A stretch of 64,000 nucleotides of DNA from positions 1,488,001 through 1,552,000 of the forward strand of contig NZ_JNIM01000001.1 in NCBI RefSeq assembly GCF_000702505.1, read 5' to 3'. A program made the translations under genes and the position numbers. Source of the stretch: Thermogemmatispora carboxidivorans. GTDB taxonomy: Bacteria > Chloroflexota > Ktedonobacteria > Ktedonobacterales > Ktedonobacteraceae. Shown in pieces: positions 9,307 to 18,194 of the stretch. The notes under the pieces were generated by a model. That model was not told the DNA's origin. It worked only from the letters and a program-made list of their open reading frames with translations, and made no database searches. The stretch's first letter is position 1, and each line of letters opens with the position of its first letter.

Positions 9307-9588
9307 CTCGCACTCTCTCTCTCACTTTCGCTCTTGCGGGCGGTCAGGTTCCTGCGTGCTCCCCCTGGCCGCCCGCCTCTGCTTGTAGCGGTCTGGTGGC
9401 AGTGGCCCTGTCTGAGGGAGGTAGGAAGAGGGGGAGAGAGCCTCTCACCACTCTTCTGCCGGCCACGGACGAGTCAGCCTGACCATTGCCCGATTGCCCG
9501 CGTCTCGCCGCCTGCCGGGTGAGCGGCAGGGGCTGGTGATGATTATCCTGCGGGAATAACCCACAAGTCCTACAATAGGCGTAACAGA

Positions 9589-9617
9589 TTGACTCGCCCT
9601 GATATACTTTGTAATCT
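9589..9617 (+). promoter_or_regulatory. Promoter upstream of pseudokinase-Rieske gene
   Basis: TTGACT (9589-9594), a 17-bp spacer and TAATCT (9612-9617). The start would be near 9624, leaving a leader of about 295 nt before the ATG at 9920. The rest of 9307-9919 holds no convincing gene. Confidence 0.5.
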
Positions 9618-9919
9618 CATTACGTCGAAGCCGTGAACACGCCTTACAGAAGCACAGCGAGCAGGCGCTGCGCGCCGTGATGGGCGTACGGCGAGCCGAG
9701 CGCGACAGCTCCGTGGCGCCACCCAGGCGCGCGAGCAGTGTCTGCAGGATCTGACTGTCAGGAGCTGCCTGTGAGGAGGAGCGAGCGACCCTGTAGCCTG
9801 CGCAGCGCTGCGCATGATGGCGGGCAGGGTGCCAGCCAGCCCCTCGCTCGACAGGTACCGGACACTGTCTCTGACCCGTCCAGCCAGCGATGGGTACAGT
9901 TTCGGAGAACGGAGATGCT

Positions 9920-11965
9920 ATGTACGAGACGCAGCAAGAAGATCTGCTGGTGGGGCAGATGGTGGGAGGGTACCGTGTTGAGCAACTGCTGAGCAAAGGT
10001 CGTGTCAGTGCTGTCTATCTGGCCCGGCACTCCGTCAGCGGCGTGCCGGTGGCCGTCACCGCGATCATTATCCCGGAAGACTTCTCGGTACGGGCGCGTA
10101 ACCGCTTCATCAGGCGCTTTACCCAGATAGCGACCGCCCTGCTTGAGCTGGATCATCCGCATATTCTGCCGATTTACGACTTTGGCGAGCAGCTCGGCTA
10201 TCCATACTTGATTTCGCCCTACGTCACCGACGGCTCGCTGGCGCACGTCCTCAAGCGCGACGGGCGCTGTGCCCCCTCTTACGCCCTGGAGGTCCTCCAG
10301 CAGGTGGCAACGGGGCTAGACTATGCTCACGCGCGGGGCATCGTGCACCGGGCCTTGAAGCCGGCCAACATCGTGCTCCAGGGTGACGAGCACCATGTGA
10401 TAGTCGCGGGCTTCGGCCTGGTTGATCTCCTGCAGCTGCGCGGCGTGCGGCGTGTCGAGCATCCCTATCTCCATCTGCTCAATCTGGCCGGGACCTTTCT
10501 CGGGTCCCCGGAATATCTGGCCCCGGAGGTTGTCCTCGGCCAGCAGCAGGTTGATGCGCGCGCCGATATCTATGCCCTGGGGATCATCTTATATGAGCTG
10601 CTCAGCGGCAAACCGCCCTTCACCGGCAGCGATTCGCTAGAGATCGCCCTGCAGCATGTCAAGCAACCGGTGCCGGCCCTGCGCAACCTCTGTCCGAGTC
10701 TGCCGCCGGAGATCGATGAAGTCCTCTCGCAGGCGCTGGCCCGTGATCCGTCGCGCCGCTTTCCCTCGGCGGGTGCCTTTGTCACCGCCTATGCGCGGGC
10801 CCTGCGGCGAGAGCGCAGCTTTGCTGCCGCCGCTCCTGTCGCTGCCAGCATCGGCCAGCTCCAGGCCCAACTTGCGGAAGAAGATGAACTCACCAGTTCC
10901 GGCAACCACTGGCAGCTCCGGCCCCCCATTATCACCGGGCATCTGCCGAGCATCAAGCGCAGCGGAGAGCTGCCAACGACCGGCCCCCTGGTCGGAGGAG
11001 GCGCCTGGCAAGACCAACCCCTGCCTCTGGCGAAGGAAGGGTCTGCCGTGGGAGTGTCGTCAGCGAACGGTGCCAGGCGTGAGATGGCCTCGTTGCCCGG
11101 TACCCTACCGCAGGCCGTACCCCCCATGCCCCCAGCTCCGCCCATGCCTGTTCCCAGCGGCAACAATGCCGATCTTGACAGCTTCGCCTGGTGGTCCGGG
11201 CGGCCCGAGGACTACGCTCCCAGGCGAGCCGCCGCCACTCAGCAGGCACCCGCCCCAGCTTCGGCGGCCCCGGCCAGAGTCTCCCCTCCGGCTGGCAGCC
11301 CCGAATCGGCTCCGGTAGTCCTGCCTGCTCCAGGAGAGCAGCGTCGAGAGCAGCAAGCGCGCTCCCGCCGGCTGCAGCAAGAAGCGCCGTTTGTGGCGGA
11401 AATCCCCAAGAGTACACGGCGTGGACGCAAGCGACGACGGCGTCAGGTGGTGGCCCTCCTGGCCGGCGGCGGCCTGGCCGCGGCTGGCCTGGGTCTGGCC
11501 CTCAAGACCTCGGCGGCCCAGTCGCTGCTAAGCGGCCTCTTCCATTCCAGTCAGGGCAGCAACATGGCCGCTACCTCCTCTGGCACCACCAGCGGTCAGC
11601 AACAGACCGGCAGCCAGCAGCAGACCAATGGCCAGACCACAAACGGCACCAAGCAGAACGGCAAGGTCATCGGTACCACGGCCCTGGCCCTCAATTCCGC
11701 CCAGGCCTTTACTAATCCCGCCGATGGCAAGCAGGGGCTGCTCATCCACCTGCCAGCTGGCTCCTTTGCGGCCTACTCGCGGAGCTGTACCCATGAAGGG
11801 GTGGCCGTGAACTATGATCCGGCGACCCATTTGCTCGTCTGCCCGGCGCATGGCGCGATCTTTGATCCAGCCAAGAAGGGGAGCGTTGTCCAGGGTCCCG
11901 CCACAACCCCGCTCCCGCAGATCATGATTCGCGTCAATGCCGACGGCTCGATCACAACCGTCTGA
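9920..11965 (+). CDS. Pseudokinase fused by a Tat-like anchor to a Rieske [2Fe-2S] domain
   Basis: A 681-aa protein. Residues ~18-285 have the Hanks-kinase fold (GTFLGSPEYLAPE, DARADIYALGIILYELLSGK), but all four key catalytic residues are changed: the VAIK lysine is T47, the alpha-C glutamate is I70, HRD is HRA (A145) and DFG is GFG (G164). It therefore should not phosphorylate. A Pro/Ala-rich linker leads to RRGRKRRRRQVVALL and one membrane helix at ~508-530, resembling a twin-arginine signal anchor. The C-terminal ~100 residues carry a Rieske motif: CTH at ~622-624 and CPAH at ~640-643, spaced CxH-x15-CxxH. The predicted topology is cytosolic pseudokinase with an extracytoplasmic iron-sulfur domain. 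The ATG at 9920 has GGAG five bases upstream, so it is preferred over the ATG at 9890. Confidence 0.85.
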   Translation: MYETQQEDLLVGQMVGGYRVEQLLSKGRVSAVYLARHSVSGVPVAVTAIIIPEDFSVRARNRFIRRFTQIATALLELDHPHILPIYDFGEQLGYPYLISPYVTDGSLAHVLKRDGRCAPSYALEVLQQVATGLDYAHARGIVHRALKPANIVLQGDEHHVIVAGFGLVDLLQLRGVRRVEHPYLHLLNLAGTFLGSPEYLAPEVVLGQQQVDARADIYALGIILYELLSGKPPFTGSDSLEIALQHVKQPVPALRNLCPSLPPEIDEVLSQALARDPSRRFPSAGAFVTAYARALRRERSFAAAAPVAASIGQLQAQLAEEDELTSSGNHWQLRPPIITGHLPSIKRSGELPTTGPLVGGGAWQDQPLPLAKEGSAVGVSSANGARREMASLPGTLPQAVPPMPPAPPMPVPSGNNADLDSFAWWSGRPEDYAPRRAAATQQAPAPASAAPARVSPPAGSPESAPVVLPAPGEQRREQQARSRRLQQEAPFVAEIPKSTRRGRKRRRRQVVALLAGGGLAAAGLGLALKTSAAQSLLSGLFHSSQGSNMAATSSGTTSGQQQTGSQQQTNGQTTNGTKQNGKVIGTTALALNSAQAFTNPADGKQGLLIHLPAGSFAAYSRSCTHEGVAVNYDPATHLLVCPAHGAIFDPAKKGSVVQGPATTPLPQIMIRVNADGSITTV

Positions 11966-12055
11966 GTGGGTCGGCGTCGGGGCTCCTCTGCCTCTCGCCG
12001 ACCTCCGTCTGACATCGCCCGGCTGCCCCACCGGAGAGGCCAGCCGCGACGGCCA

Positions 12056-12093
12056 GCCCTGGCTTGACGTGCCAGGGCGGCCCTGGGTAGACT
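12056..12093 (+). promoter_or_regulatory. Hairpin overlapping a candidate promoter
   Basis: GCCCTGGC (12056-12063) and GCCAGGGC (12071-12078) form an 8-bp stem that may terminate the upstream gene. TTGACG (12064-12069), an 18-bp spacer and TAGACT (12088-12093) could be a promoter for the small membrane protein. Both readings use the same bases. Confidence 0.35.
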
Positions 12094-12250
12094 ACAACCA
12101 GTGACTTCTGGTGCCGCTACCCTCCCTCCCTGGTGGGGGAGAGCCGACGCTGGCAGCACAGTAATCACGTGGGAAGGAGGCGGTGCCTCTCTCTCCACCC
12201 CCATGAACGAGGTCTGTTCGGGGCAGGGAGGCGCCGCAAGAGATGGCCAA

Positions 12251-12532
12251 ATGGATGAGACCGTTCTGGGCTATATTGGCTTTATTGTTGCTGCCCTCAT
12301 TCTTGCCTGGGCTGCCCTGGAGATCGGAAAGCGCCTCAACACCGTCCGCCGCACGGGCACAGGTACAGAGACGGCAGATCGCTTGATCAAACTGGACCCC
12401 ACTCAGCTCAATCAACTGGAGGAGATGGCGCCCGAGCTTCCCCTCGAAGACAGTGAGGATGAGCCGCCTTATCCTCCCACGCGCTCCCGGCTCAACGGCC
12501 ATTATTCGAATAAGAGTAAACAAACCTTCTAA
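12251..12532 (+). CDS. Small single-pass membrane protein, unknown
   Basis: A 93-aa protein starting MDETVLGYIGFIVAALILAW, with one membrane helix at residues ~6-25 followed by a short basic stretch and an acidic, proline-containing cytosolic tail (EDSEDEPPYPPTRSR). I do not recognise a family. In-frame starts further upstream (12203, 12101) would add a non-hydrophobic extension with no clear homology signal. ATG 12251 puts the helix at the N-terminus and is preferred, though its ribosome site is weak. Its location between the Rieske fusion and a convergent YbjN-like gene gives no functional clue. Confidence 0.5.
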   Translation: MDETVLGYIGFIVAALILAWAALEIGKRLNTVRRTGTGTETADRLIKLDPTQLNQLEEMAPELPLEDSEDEPPYPPTRSRLNGHYSNKSKQTF

Positions 12533-12668
12533 CTGAGGAAGAAGAGGCTGCTGCTCAAGCAAGCGAGGAGTAAAGCCCTGGCGTGGCGGCCCGGCCCGCA
12601 CCCCGGCTCGCCGCCGTCTCTGCGTGCTCGCCAGCCCGCCAGCCAGTCCTGGAGCATGTCAAGAAGGC

Positions 12669-13322
12669 TCAGTCGAGATCGTCATTGCGCTCCCGGCCCT
12701 CCTGCAGCATGCGCCTGATCTCCGCCAGCACCTCGGCGGCATCCAGCTCGGAAGACGAAGCGTCAAGCTCCACCTCGTCTTCCGCCAACTCTTGTCGGCT
12801 GCTGGGCCTTTCCTGGCAGGAAAGGCGCTCGCCTTCGTAAGTCTCTAAAAAGGCTTGCTCGCAGGCAGTGAGCGCAGCCCGTGCGGTGCACTGCCCATAG
12901 ATGATGCGCGGCAGCAAGCTGTGATAGATGACGATGGTCTGAATGACTGCTTCGAGATGGCCACGGAAAGCTGGCAGTGATAGCCTCTGCTGACCCAGAT
13001 AGACGCTGGCGCAAAAACGCACCTCGCCGTCCTCCAGATCCAGGCCGAAGCGCCCGAGCGGCAGCGTGTAGTTCAGGCTCATCAGGGCTTCCAGGCAGCT
13101 CAGACGCTGCCGCTGTGGCAGAATACTGAGATGGGGAACAATAAAGAGCAGTCTCTGCCCCAGTGGCGGACCAGCCTGTAGGATGAGCAGCAGTTGCCAT
13201 TGACCCAGCTCATCGTGAAATGCCAGCTCGGCCACTCCCTGGCTCTCGTCCACGCTGGCAACGTGCAATCCTAGCCGGGTGAGATAGCTCACCACGTCGG
13301 TAATGCGAAAATCTTCACTCAC
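12669..13322 (-). CDS. YbjN-like / type III chaperone-fold protein
   Basis: A 217-aa soluble protein. Residues ~1-140 resemble the YbjN fold: an N-terminal helix (ITDVVSYLTRLGLHV), beta strands with FHDELGQWQLLLIL, then the typical NYTLPLGRFGLDLEDGEVRF segment and a long helix. The C-terminal ~60 residues are acidic and probably disordered (ELAEDEVELDASSSELDAAE). YbjN proteins are thought to act as chaperone-like or regulatory factors; no enzyme activity is known. GTG 13322 is the start because GAAGGAG lies seven bases upstream; longer frames to 13430 lack such a site. Confidence 0.65.
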   Translation of the reverse strand: MSEDFRITDVVSYLTRLGLHVASVDESQGVAELAFHDELGQWQLLLILQAGPPLGQRLLFIVPHLSILPQRQRLSCLEALMSLNYTLPLGRFGLDLEDGEVRFCASVYLGQQRLSLPAFRGHLEAVIQTIVIYHSLLPRIIYGQCTARAALTACEQAFLETYEGERLSCQERPSSRQELAEDEVELDASSSELDAAEVLAEIRRMLQEGRERNDDLD

Positions 13323-13723
13323 TGCTCTGCTCCTTCTCGTGCACTGCCCACCTGTCACTGCTTCTCTCCGGCTACGCTCCGCCTCACCTCGAAACAAGCA
13401 GGCTCTGTCTTTCTGTAAGGAGTATAGCAAGGTCCTGGATCGGTAGTTCTCACCTTCTCGCTATACTGGAAGCGGAGAGCGCGCCCTCACCGTCGTTTCC
13501 CAGAGGCGTTACTCTCACAGGAGCGGCGGCGTCTCTCTCTCCAGAGCATCCTGTAGCCAGCCAGCCAGCAGGCCGCGCTGCAGCGGCCTGACCAGCGACG
13601 GATGAGAGCAGGAGGGGAGGAGATGGGTCAGAAAATCGGAGGGGTTCCCTGCGTTCTCTCTACAGTAGAGAGCAAGAAGAGTGTCGTAAGATTAGTGAAG
13701 GAAGAAGGCAGGAACGCAGAATC
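13323..13723. other. Divergent intergenic region
   Basis: No gene. TATACT-like -10 elements are visible in both directions (around 13430 on the minus strand and 13460 on the plus strand), each with a poor -35. The palindrome at 13656-13672 is listed separately. Confidence 0.4.
13656..13672. promoter_or_regulatory. Perfect 17-nt palindrome upstream of aminopeptidase
   Basis: CTCTCTAC and GTAGAGAG flank a single central A, 51 bp upstream of the ATG at 13724. Size and position fit an operator or a short 5'-UTR hairpin. Confidence 0.4.
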
Positions 13724-14761
13724 ATGAGCCAGCAAGCGATCACGAACATCCAGGGCGGTCCTGATTTTGAGGCGCGAGTGCAGCGTGGGGCCGAGAATGC
13801 ACTCAACTGCATGGGGGTAACCGCCACCGACCGACTCTTTATCTTAACCGACTACGAACGGGGAGCCATTGCCCGCCGCGTGGCTGCAGCGGCTCTCGAT
13901 CGCCATGCCGCCGTCAGCGTGCACTTTCTGGAGCACTATGGCAAGCGGCCCCTGACAACCTTTCCCGAGAGCCTGCGCCAGGACCTGCAGCAGTTTCATC
14001 CCACCGTTACCTTCTACATTGCCACGACCCGCCCGGGCGAGATCGGTTTCCGTATTCCCCTGCTGCCCTTTTTGACCCAGGAGCTGCGCGTCCGGCATGG
14101 CCACATGCCAGGTATCGATGAGCGGCTGATGGCCGAGGGCATGTGCGCCGACTATGACCAGGTCTATGAGATCACCAACAAGGTCTATGAGATCGTCCGC
14201 CAGGCCGAGCGCATTCATGTGACCTCGGCCAAAGGCAGCGATCTGACTGCGACCTTTCATCAGCACTGGAAGTGGATTCCCTGCCACGGACGCTATCACG
14301 AGCAAGGGCAATGGGGCAACCTCCCCGAAGGTGAAGTCTTCACTGCTCCTGCCGATGTCAGCGGCGTGGTGGTCTGCGACGTCCTTGGCGACTTCTTCTC
14401 TGCCAAGTATGGCGTCCTGAAGCATCCTGTGCGCATCACCATCAAAAATGGCCATGCCACCGAGGTGACGAGCGAGGACGCCGCCGTTGCCAAGGAGCTG
14501 CGTGATTATCTCTTCTCGGTCCCCAACGGGAACCGCGTGGGCGAATTTGCCATTGGTACCCTGATCAGCCTCAAACAGCCGGTCGGCAACCTGCTCCAGG
14601 ATGAGAAGATCCCTGGCCTGCATATAGCCTTTGGCAATCCCTATCCAGAGTACACCGGGGCCGACTGGGATGCCCGCATTCACGTCGATGTCGTGCCGAC
14701 GACCTGCACCATCGAGGTCGACGGACGCCTGATCATGCGTGACGGCGTCTTCTGCCTCTAG
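13724..14761 (+). CDS. M29-family aminopeptidase
   Basis: A 345-aa cytosolic metalloaminopeptidase of the thermophile-type M29 family (AmpS / aminopeptidase T), which removes N-terminal residues using two metal ions. Metal-ligand regions are visible in order: NLPEGEVFTAPAD (E near 202), GEFAIGT (E near 273), LHIAFGNPYPEY (H near 300) and HVDVV (H near 320). Length is slightly short of the usual ~370-410 because the N-terminal domain is compact, but no ligand is missing. The ATG at 13724 follows a purine-rich leader (GAAGGAAGAAGGCAGGAA). It is monocistronic; a strong inverted repeat follows at 14804-14845. Confidence 0.88.
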   Translation: MSQQAITNIQGGPDFEARVQRGAENALNCMGVTATDRLFILTDYERGAIARRVAAAALDRHAAVSVHFLEHYGKRPLTTFPESLRQDLQQFHPTVTFYIATTRPGEIGFRIPLLPFLTQELRVRHGHMPGIDERLMAEGMCADYDQVYEITNKVYEIVRQAERIHVTSAKGSDLTATFHQHWKWIPCHGRYHEQGQWGNLPEGEVFTAPADVSGVVVCDVLGDFFSAKYGVLKHPVRITIKNGHATEVTSEDAAVAKELRDYLFSVPNGNRVGEFAIGTLISLKQPVGNLLQDEKIPGLHIAFGNPYPEYTGADWDARIHVDVVPTTCTIEVDGRLIMRDGVFCL

Positions 14762-14803
14762 GAGGAGAGGAGCGCCGGCTCGCACGGAGCAGCCTGTCTT
14801 CTG

Positions 14804-14845
14804 GCCTGGCCTGGACTTGTTAAGATGCTGCGGTCCAGGCCAGGC
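14804..14845. terminator. Long perfect inverted repeat after aminopeptidase gene
   Basis: A 13-bp arm GCCTGGCCTGGAC (14804-14816) pairs exactly with 14833-14845 across a 16-nt loop. It lies 43 bp past the stop codon. No T-run follows, so it may act by RNA stability or factor-assisted termination. Confidence 0.5.
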
Positions 14846-15000
14846 TGTGCCCTGCCTGTCTGCTCTACGTGCTGCCCTGGCGAACCAGGAGCGCCACAGG
14901 CAGACCAGAATCGAGAAGAAAGAAGCCCATCCGCCTCGCGCTGACGGCACCGTCGCTGGCGCGCTGATGAAATAGAGGCAAAGAGAAGAGGAGCCGCGAA

Positions 15001-16740
15001 GTGTTGCATAGCAGGGGTCAGGAACTGCTTGGGAGGACCCTCGGGGGCTATGTGCTCGAAAAGCTGCTTGGCTACGGCGGAAGCAGCGCTGTGTATCTGG
15101 CGCGTCCTAGTGAACCAGCAGCCTCCTCTGCACCCGTGGCCCTGAAGGTCTTTCTCCCCCGCACCCAGCTGACAAGAGCAGCCCGAGCCGAATTTCTGCG
15201 TCGCTTCCTGCAAGAAGCCCAGGCGGCCAGCCGCTTACAGCACCCGCACATTGTGCCTATCTACGCTTGGGGGGAAGAAGCCGGCCTGGCCTATCTGGTC
15301 ATGCCCTATATGGCCGGTGGAACCCTGGCCCACTATGTACGTCGCCACGGCCCCCTCTCCTTAGAGCGGGCCGCCAATTATCTAGAGCAGATCGCTTCCG
15401 CCCTGGACTACGCTCATCAGCGCGGCTATATCCATTGTGATGTCAAGCCCGCCAACATCCTGCTGAATGAGCAGGGGCGGGCCTTCCTCTGTGACTTCGG
15501 CCTTGCCCGCCTGCTACGAGACGAACTGGAGGGCGAGGGCCAGTTTGAGGAGTCGCCAGCCAGTGAGCAGGCAGCCGCTGCCCCCACCCCGCCTACTCCG
15601 ATCCCGATAGGCACGCCGGATTATCTGGCCCCAGAGCAAGCTCTCAATGGAGCCGTTGATCACCGCGCCGACGTCTATGCCCTGGGTGCTACCCTCTTCT
15701 ATCTGCTGGCTGGGCGTCCTCCTTTCCAGGCCGATTCGCCCATCGCCCTGGCTCTGCTCCACGTCCAAGAGCCACCGCCGGCTCTCTGCGAACTTGACCC
15801 GCGCATCCCGCCCCAGGTCGACTATGTCCTACGCAAGGCCCTGGCCAAATTTCCAGAGGAGCGCTTCGCCACCGCTCGCCTCTTGAGCGAAGCCTTCCAG
15901 CAGGCCATTGCTGGCCCGGAGACCCCGGCCCGCCTCCGCCTGAGTGTTCACGGCCTGCTCTTACCGGCCTGGGTCCCATTCCCGCTGGTCCGGCGCCTGG
16001 AAGCCCTGCCCATACCCTCCAGCTTCAGTGGCAAATGGAAAGCCCTGCTGCTGGCCTTGCTTCTGCTGCTCCTGCTGTGCTCCAGCTCGCTGGCCTATGC
16101 CCTGCATGCCGCCCAGACCAGACCGGGCAACAGCGCCAGTGCCAGCCTCTCTGCCCCCGATTTCGCTCAACCCACTCTGGTGCCCACCGTTCCCGTCGAT
16201 CAGCTGCTGGCCGGCGCCAGCGATTGGCCCCACAGCCCGAGCGCCTTCTTTGCCGATGGAGAGTATCATCTCCTCAATACTACCTCTCGGGCCAGCGCCC
16301 TCGCGCTCTACGCCCACCATCGTTTCCTCGACTTTCACCTGACCGTCAACATACGTCAGGTACACGGCTCTCACGACGACGCCGACTACTATGGGGTCGT
16401 CTTCCGCGCCAGTAGCGGGCAGCAACGCTACTACGTTTTTGCGGTCGCTAGCTGGGGCGGTGGCTCATATGCTGTCTGGCGCTACAGCGGACGCTGGACG
16501 ACCCTGGCCGAGGGGCCGGCGCCCAGCTTGCTGATCGGGCCGGGCGCTGTCAATACCCTTGAAATTGATGCTCACGGCCCTCTCTTCCGCTTCTTCATCA
16601 ACGGCCAGGCACTGTCAGCTACCCCGCTGCGCGACTCGGCTCCTGTCTCCCCTGTCAACGGCGCTATCGGCCTCTACGTGGAAGAAGAGGGGAGCGAAAT
16701 CGCCTGCTCACAGCTCTATATTGAGCCGGCTCGCTTCTGA
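15001..16740 (+). CDS. Membrane Ser/Thr protein kinase with extracytoplasmic concanavalin-like domain
   Basis: A 579-aa receptor-like Hanks kinase. The kinase domain (residues ~17-275) is intact: VALK (K49), the alpha-C glutamate E72, HCDVKPAN (D147), DFGLARL (D165) and GTPDYLAPEQAL. A run of leucines at ~346-368 is the single membrane helix. The outer ~180 residues (DYYGVVFRASSGQQRYYVF, FFINGQ, GAIGLYVEEEG) resemble a DUF1080/LamG-type beta-sandwich that may bind carbohydrate or peptidoglycan. No PASTA repeats are present. The start is GTG 15001, with GAGGAG seven bases upstream. It likely transduces an envelope signal into protein phosphorylation. It contrasts with the inactive kinase at 9920-11965. 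Confidence 0.88.
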   Translation: MLHSRGQELLGRTLGGYVLEKLLGYGGSSAVYLARPSEPAASSAPVALKVFLPRTQLTRAARAEFLRRFLQEAQAASRLQHPHIVPIYAWGEEAGLAYLVMPYMAGGTLAHYVRRHGPLSLERAANYLEQIASALDYAHQRGYIHCDVKPANILLNEQGRAFLCDFGLARLLRDELEGEGQFEESPASEQAAAAPTPPTPIPIGTPDYLAPEQALNGAVDHRADVYALGATLFYLLAGRPPFQADSPIALALLHVQEPPPALCELDPRIPPQVDYVLRKALAKFPEERFATARLLSEAFQQAIAGPETPARLRLSVHGLLLPAWVPFPLVRRLEALPIPSSFSGKWKALLLALLLLLLLCSSSLAYALHAAQTRPGNSASASLSAPDFAQPTLVPTVPVDQLLAGASDWPHSPSAFFADGEYHLLNTTSRASALALYAHHRFLDFHLTVNIRQVHGSHDDADYYGVVFRASSGQQRYYVFAVASWGGGSYAVWRYSGRWTTLAEGPAPSLLIGPGAVNTLEIDAHGPLFRFFINGQALSATPLRDSAPVSPVNGAIGLYVEEEGSEIACSQLYIEPARF

Positions 16741-16979
16741 ACTCAGGCCGGCCCGCTTCCGGCGGGTGAACCATCCGAAAAGCCCCCAGCTCTGGCCAAA
16801 CGCAGAGCAGATGATTGAGCGCCGCCACTGCCTTGTCGCCAAGACAAGAGGCCAAGAAGCCGCGCGTCGCATCCTGGGCGGAAAATAGAGTATAATTCAG
16901 AAGGATCGTCTTGAAGGCGTTGCGTGTCGATGGAGCCACCTCTGCCGGACCTGTCGCTTTGAAGAGCAAAGGATCATCT

Positions 16980-18113
16980 ATGAAAGGTCGTTTAGCCCTG
17001 TACTGTCCCACCCTTGGCGTAGAAGAAGAATTTCAGCTTGTTGAGCGTTGCAGTGGGCAACTGTCCAACGCCATCGAGCGTGTCCTGGAAAAAGGGCAAT
17101 CCCTCTTTGGCGAGCAAATCAAGCCTGAAATGCATGCCTCAACAGTTGAGATCATCAGCCCGGTCTGTGCCGACATCACCGCCGTCCGACAAGAACTCGG
17201 TGGGCTGCGCCGGCGCCTCATCGAAATCCTGGCTGCAGAGGACCTGGTCCCCGTGAGTGCCGGCACCCATCCCACAGCCCGCTGGCAGGATCAGCAGCGC
17301 ACCGAACGCGAGCGCTATGCTGAACTAGAAGAGGAAGAACAGGACGTAGGCCGCTCGCTCCTCATCTTTGGCCTGCACATCCATGTTGGCATTCCCGACC
17401 GCGAAGTGGCCATTGCCGTCATGAACCAGGCCCGCCTCTGGCTCCCTCACCTGCTAGCCCTCTCCGCCAACTCACCCTTCTGGGCTGGCAGGATGACTGG
17501 CATCAAATCCTACCGCTCCGTCGTCTGGAGACGCTGCAACCGCAGCGGCCTGCCCGAAGTCCTGCCCAGCCTGGCCCACTTTGAACGCTACGTCGACGAC
17601 CTCATTGCAGTGGGAGCCATCGACAATGGCAAGCGCATCTGGTGGGATATTCGCCTCCACCCCTTCTTCGACACCCTGGAATTCCGCATCTGCGACATGC
17701 CTGCCACCCTCGAAGATACCATTGCCCTGGCGGCCCTCTGCCAGGCCCTTGTTGCCAAGCTCTGCCTGCTTCATCAGCAAGGAGTCACCACTCTTGTCCT
17801 GCCACGTCTCTACATCGAAGAAAACAAATGGCTGGCCATGCGCGACGGTCTCGACGCTACCTATCTCGACTTCGTCAACCATCGGCGCCTGAGCATGCGC
17901 GAAGCCATTGGAGAACTCCTTGACTTCGTCGCCGACGTAGCCGAGGAGCTGGGGAGCCAGCGAGAAATGGCCCATCTGCGTGCCCTCTTAGCTGATCCCC
18001 GTGGAACCGGCGCCGATCGCCAGATCGCCGTCTATCGTCAGACAGGCGCCATTGACCAGGTCATTCGTCTCCTGATCGAACAGACCACCCAAGGCGTGCT
18101 TGAAGTCGCTTGA
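16980..18113 (+). CDS. GCS2-family carboxylate-amine ligase (YbdK type)
   Basis: A 377-aa protein of the glutamate-cysteine ligase 2 / YbdK family, which joins a carboxylate to an amine (gamma-glutamyl bonds) using ATP. It shows the family hallmarks TLGVEEEFQLV near the N-terminus, GLHIHVGIPD (His-containing core), WWDIRLHPFFDTLEFRICD and RLYIEENKWLAMRDGLDA. The natural substrate in this branch is usually unknown; weak glutamate-cysteine ligase activity has been seen in relatives. ATG 16980 is chosen because GVEEEF should lie close to the N-terminus. A TATAAT at 16891-16896 is a possible -10. Convergent with the next gene. Confidence 0.85.
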   Translation: MKGRLALYCPTLGVEEEFQLVERCSGQLSNAIERVLEKGQSLFGEQIKPEMHASTVEIISPVCADITAVRQELGGLRRRLIEILAAEDLVPVSAGTHPTARWQDQQRTERERYAELEEEEQDVGRSLLIFGLHIHVGIPDREVAIAVMNQARLWLPHLLALSANSPFWAGRMTGIKSYRSVVWRRCNRSGLPEVLPSLAHFERYVDDLIAVGAIDNGKRIWWDIRLHPFFDTLEFRICDMPATLEDTIALAALCQALVAKLCLLHQQGVTTLVLPRLYIEENKWLAMRDGLDATYLDFVNHRRLSMREAIGELLDFVADVAEELGSQREMAHLRALLADPRGTGADRQIAVYRQTGAIDQVIRLLIEQTTQGVLEVA

Positions 18114-18194
18114 TCCTCCAGACAACCAGCCGGGGGGAGCATACGGCCTGCCTCTACTGGCCTGCACCCCGCTGCTCGCCCCCTGGCTGCTTCG

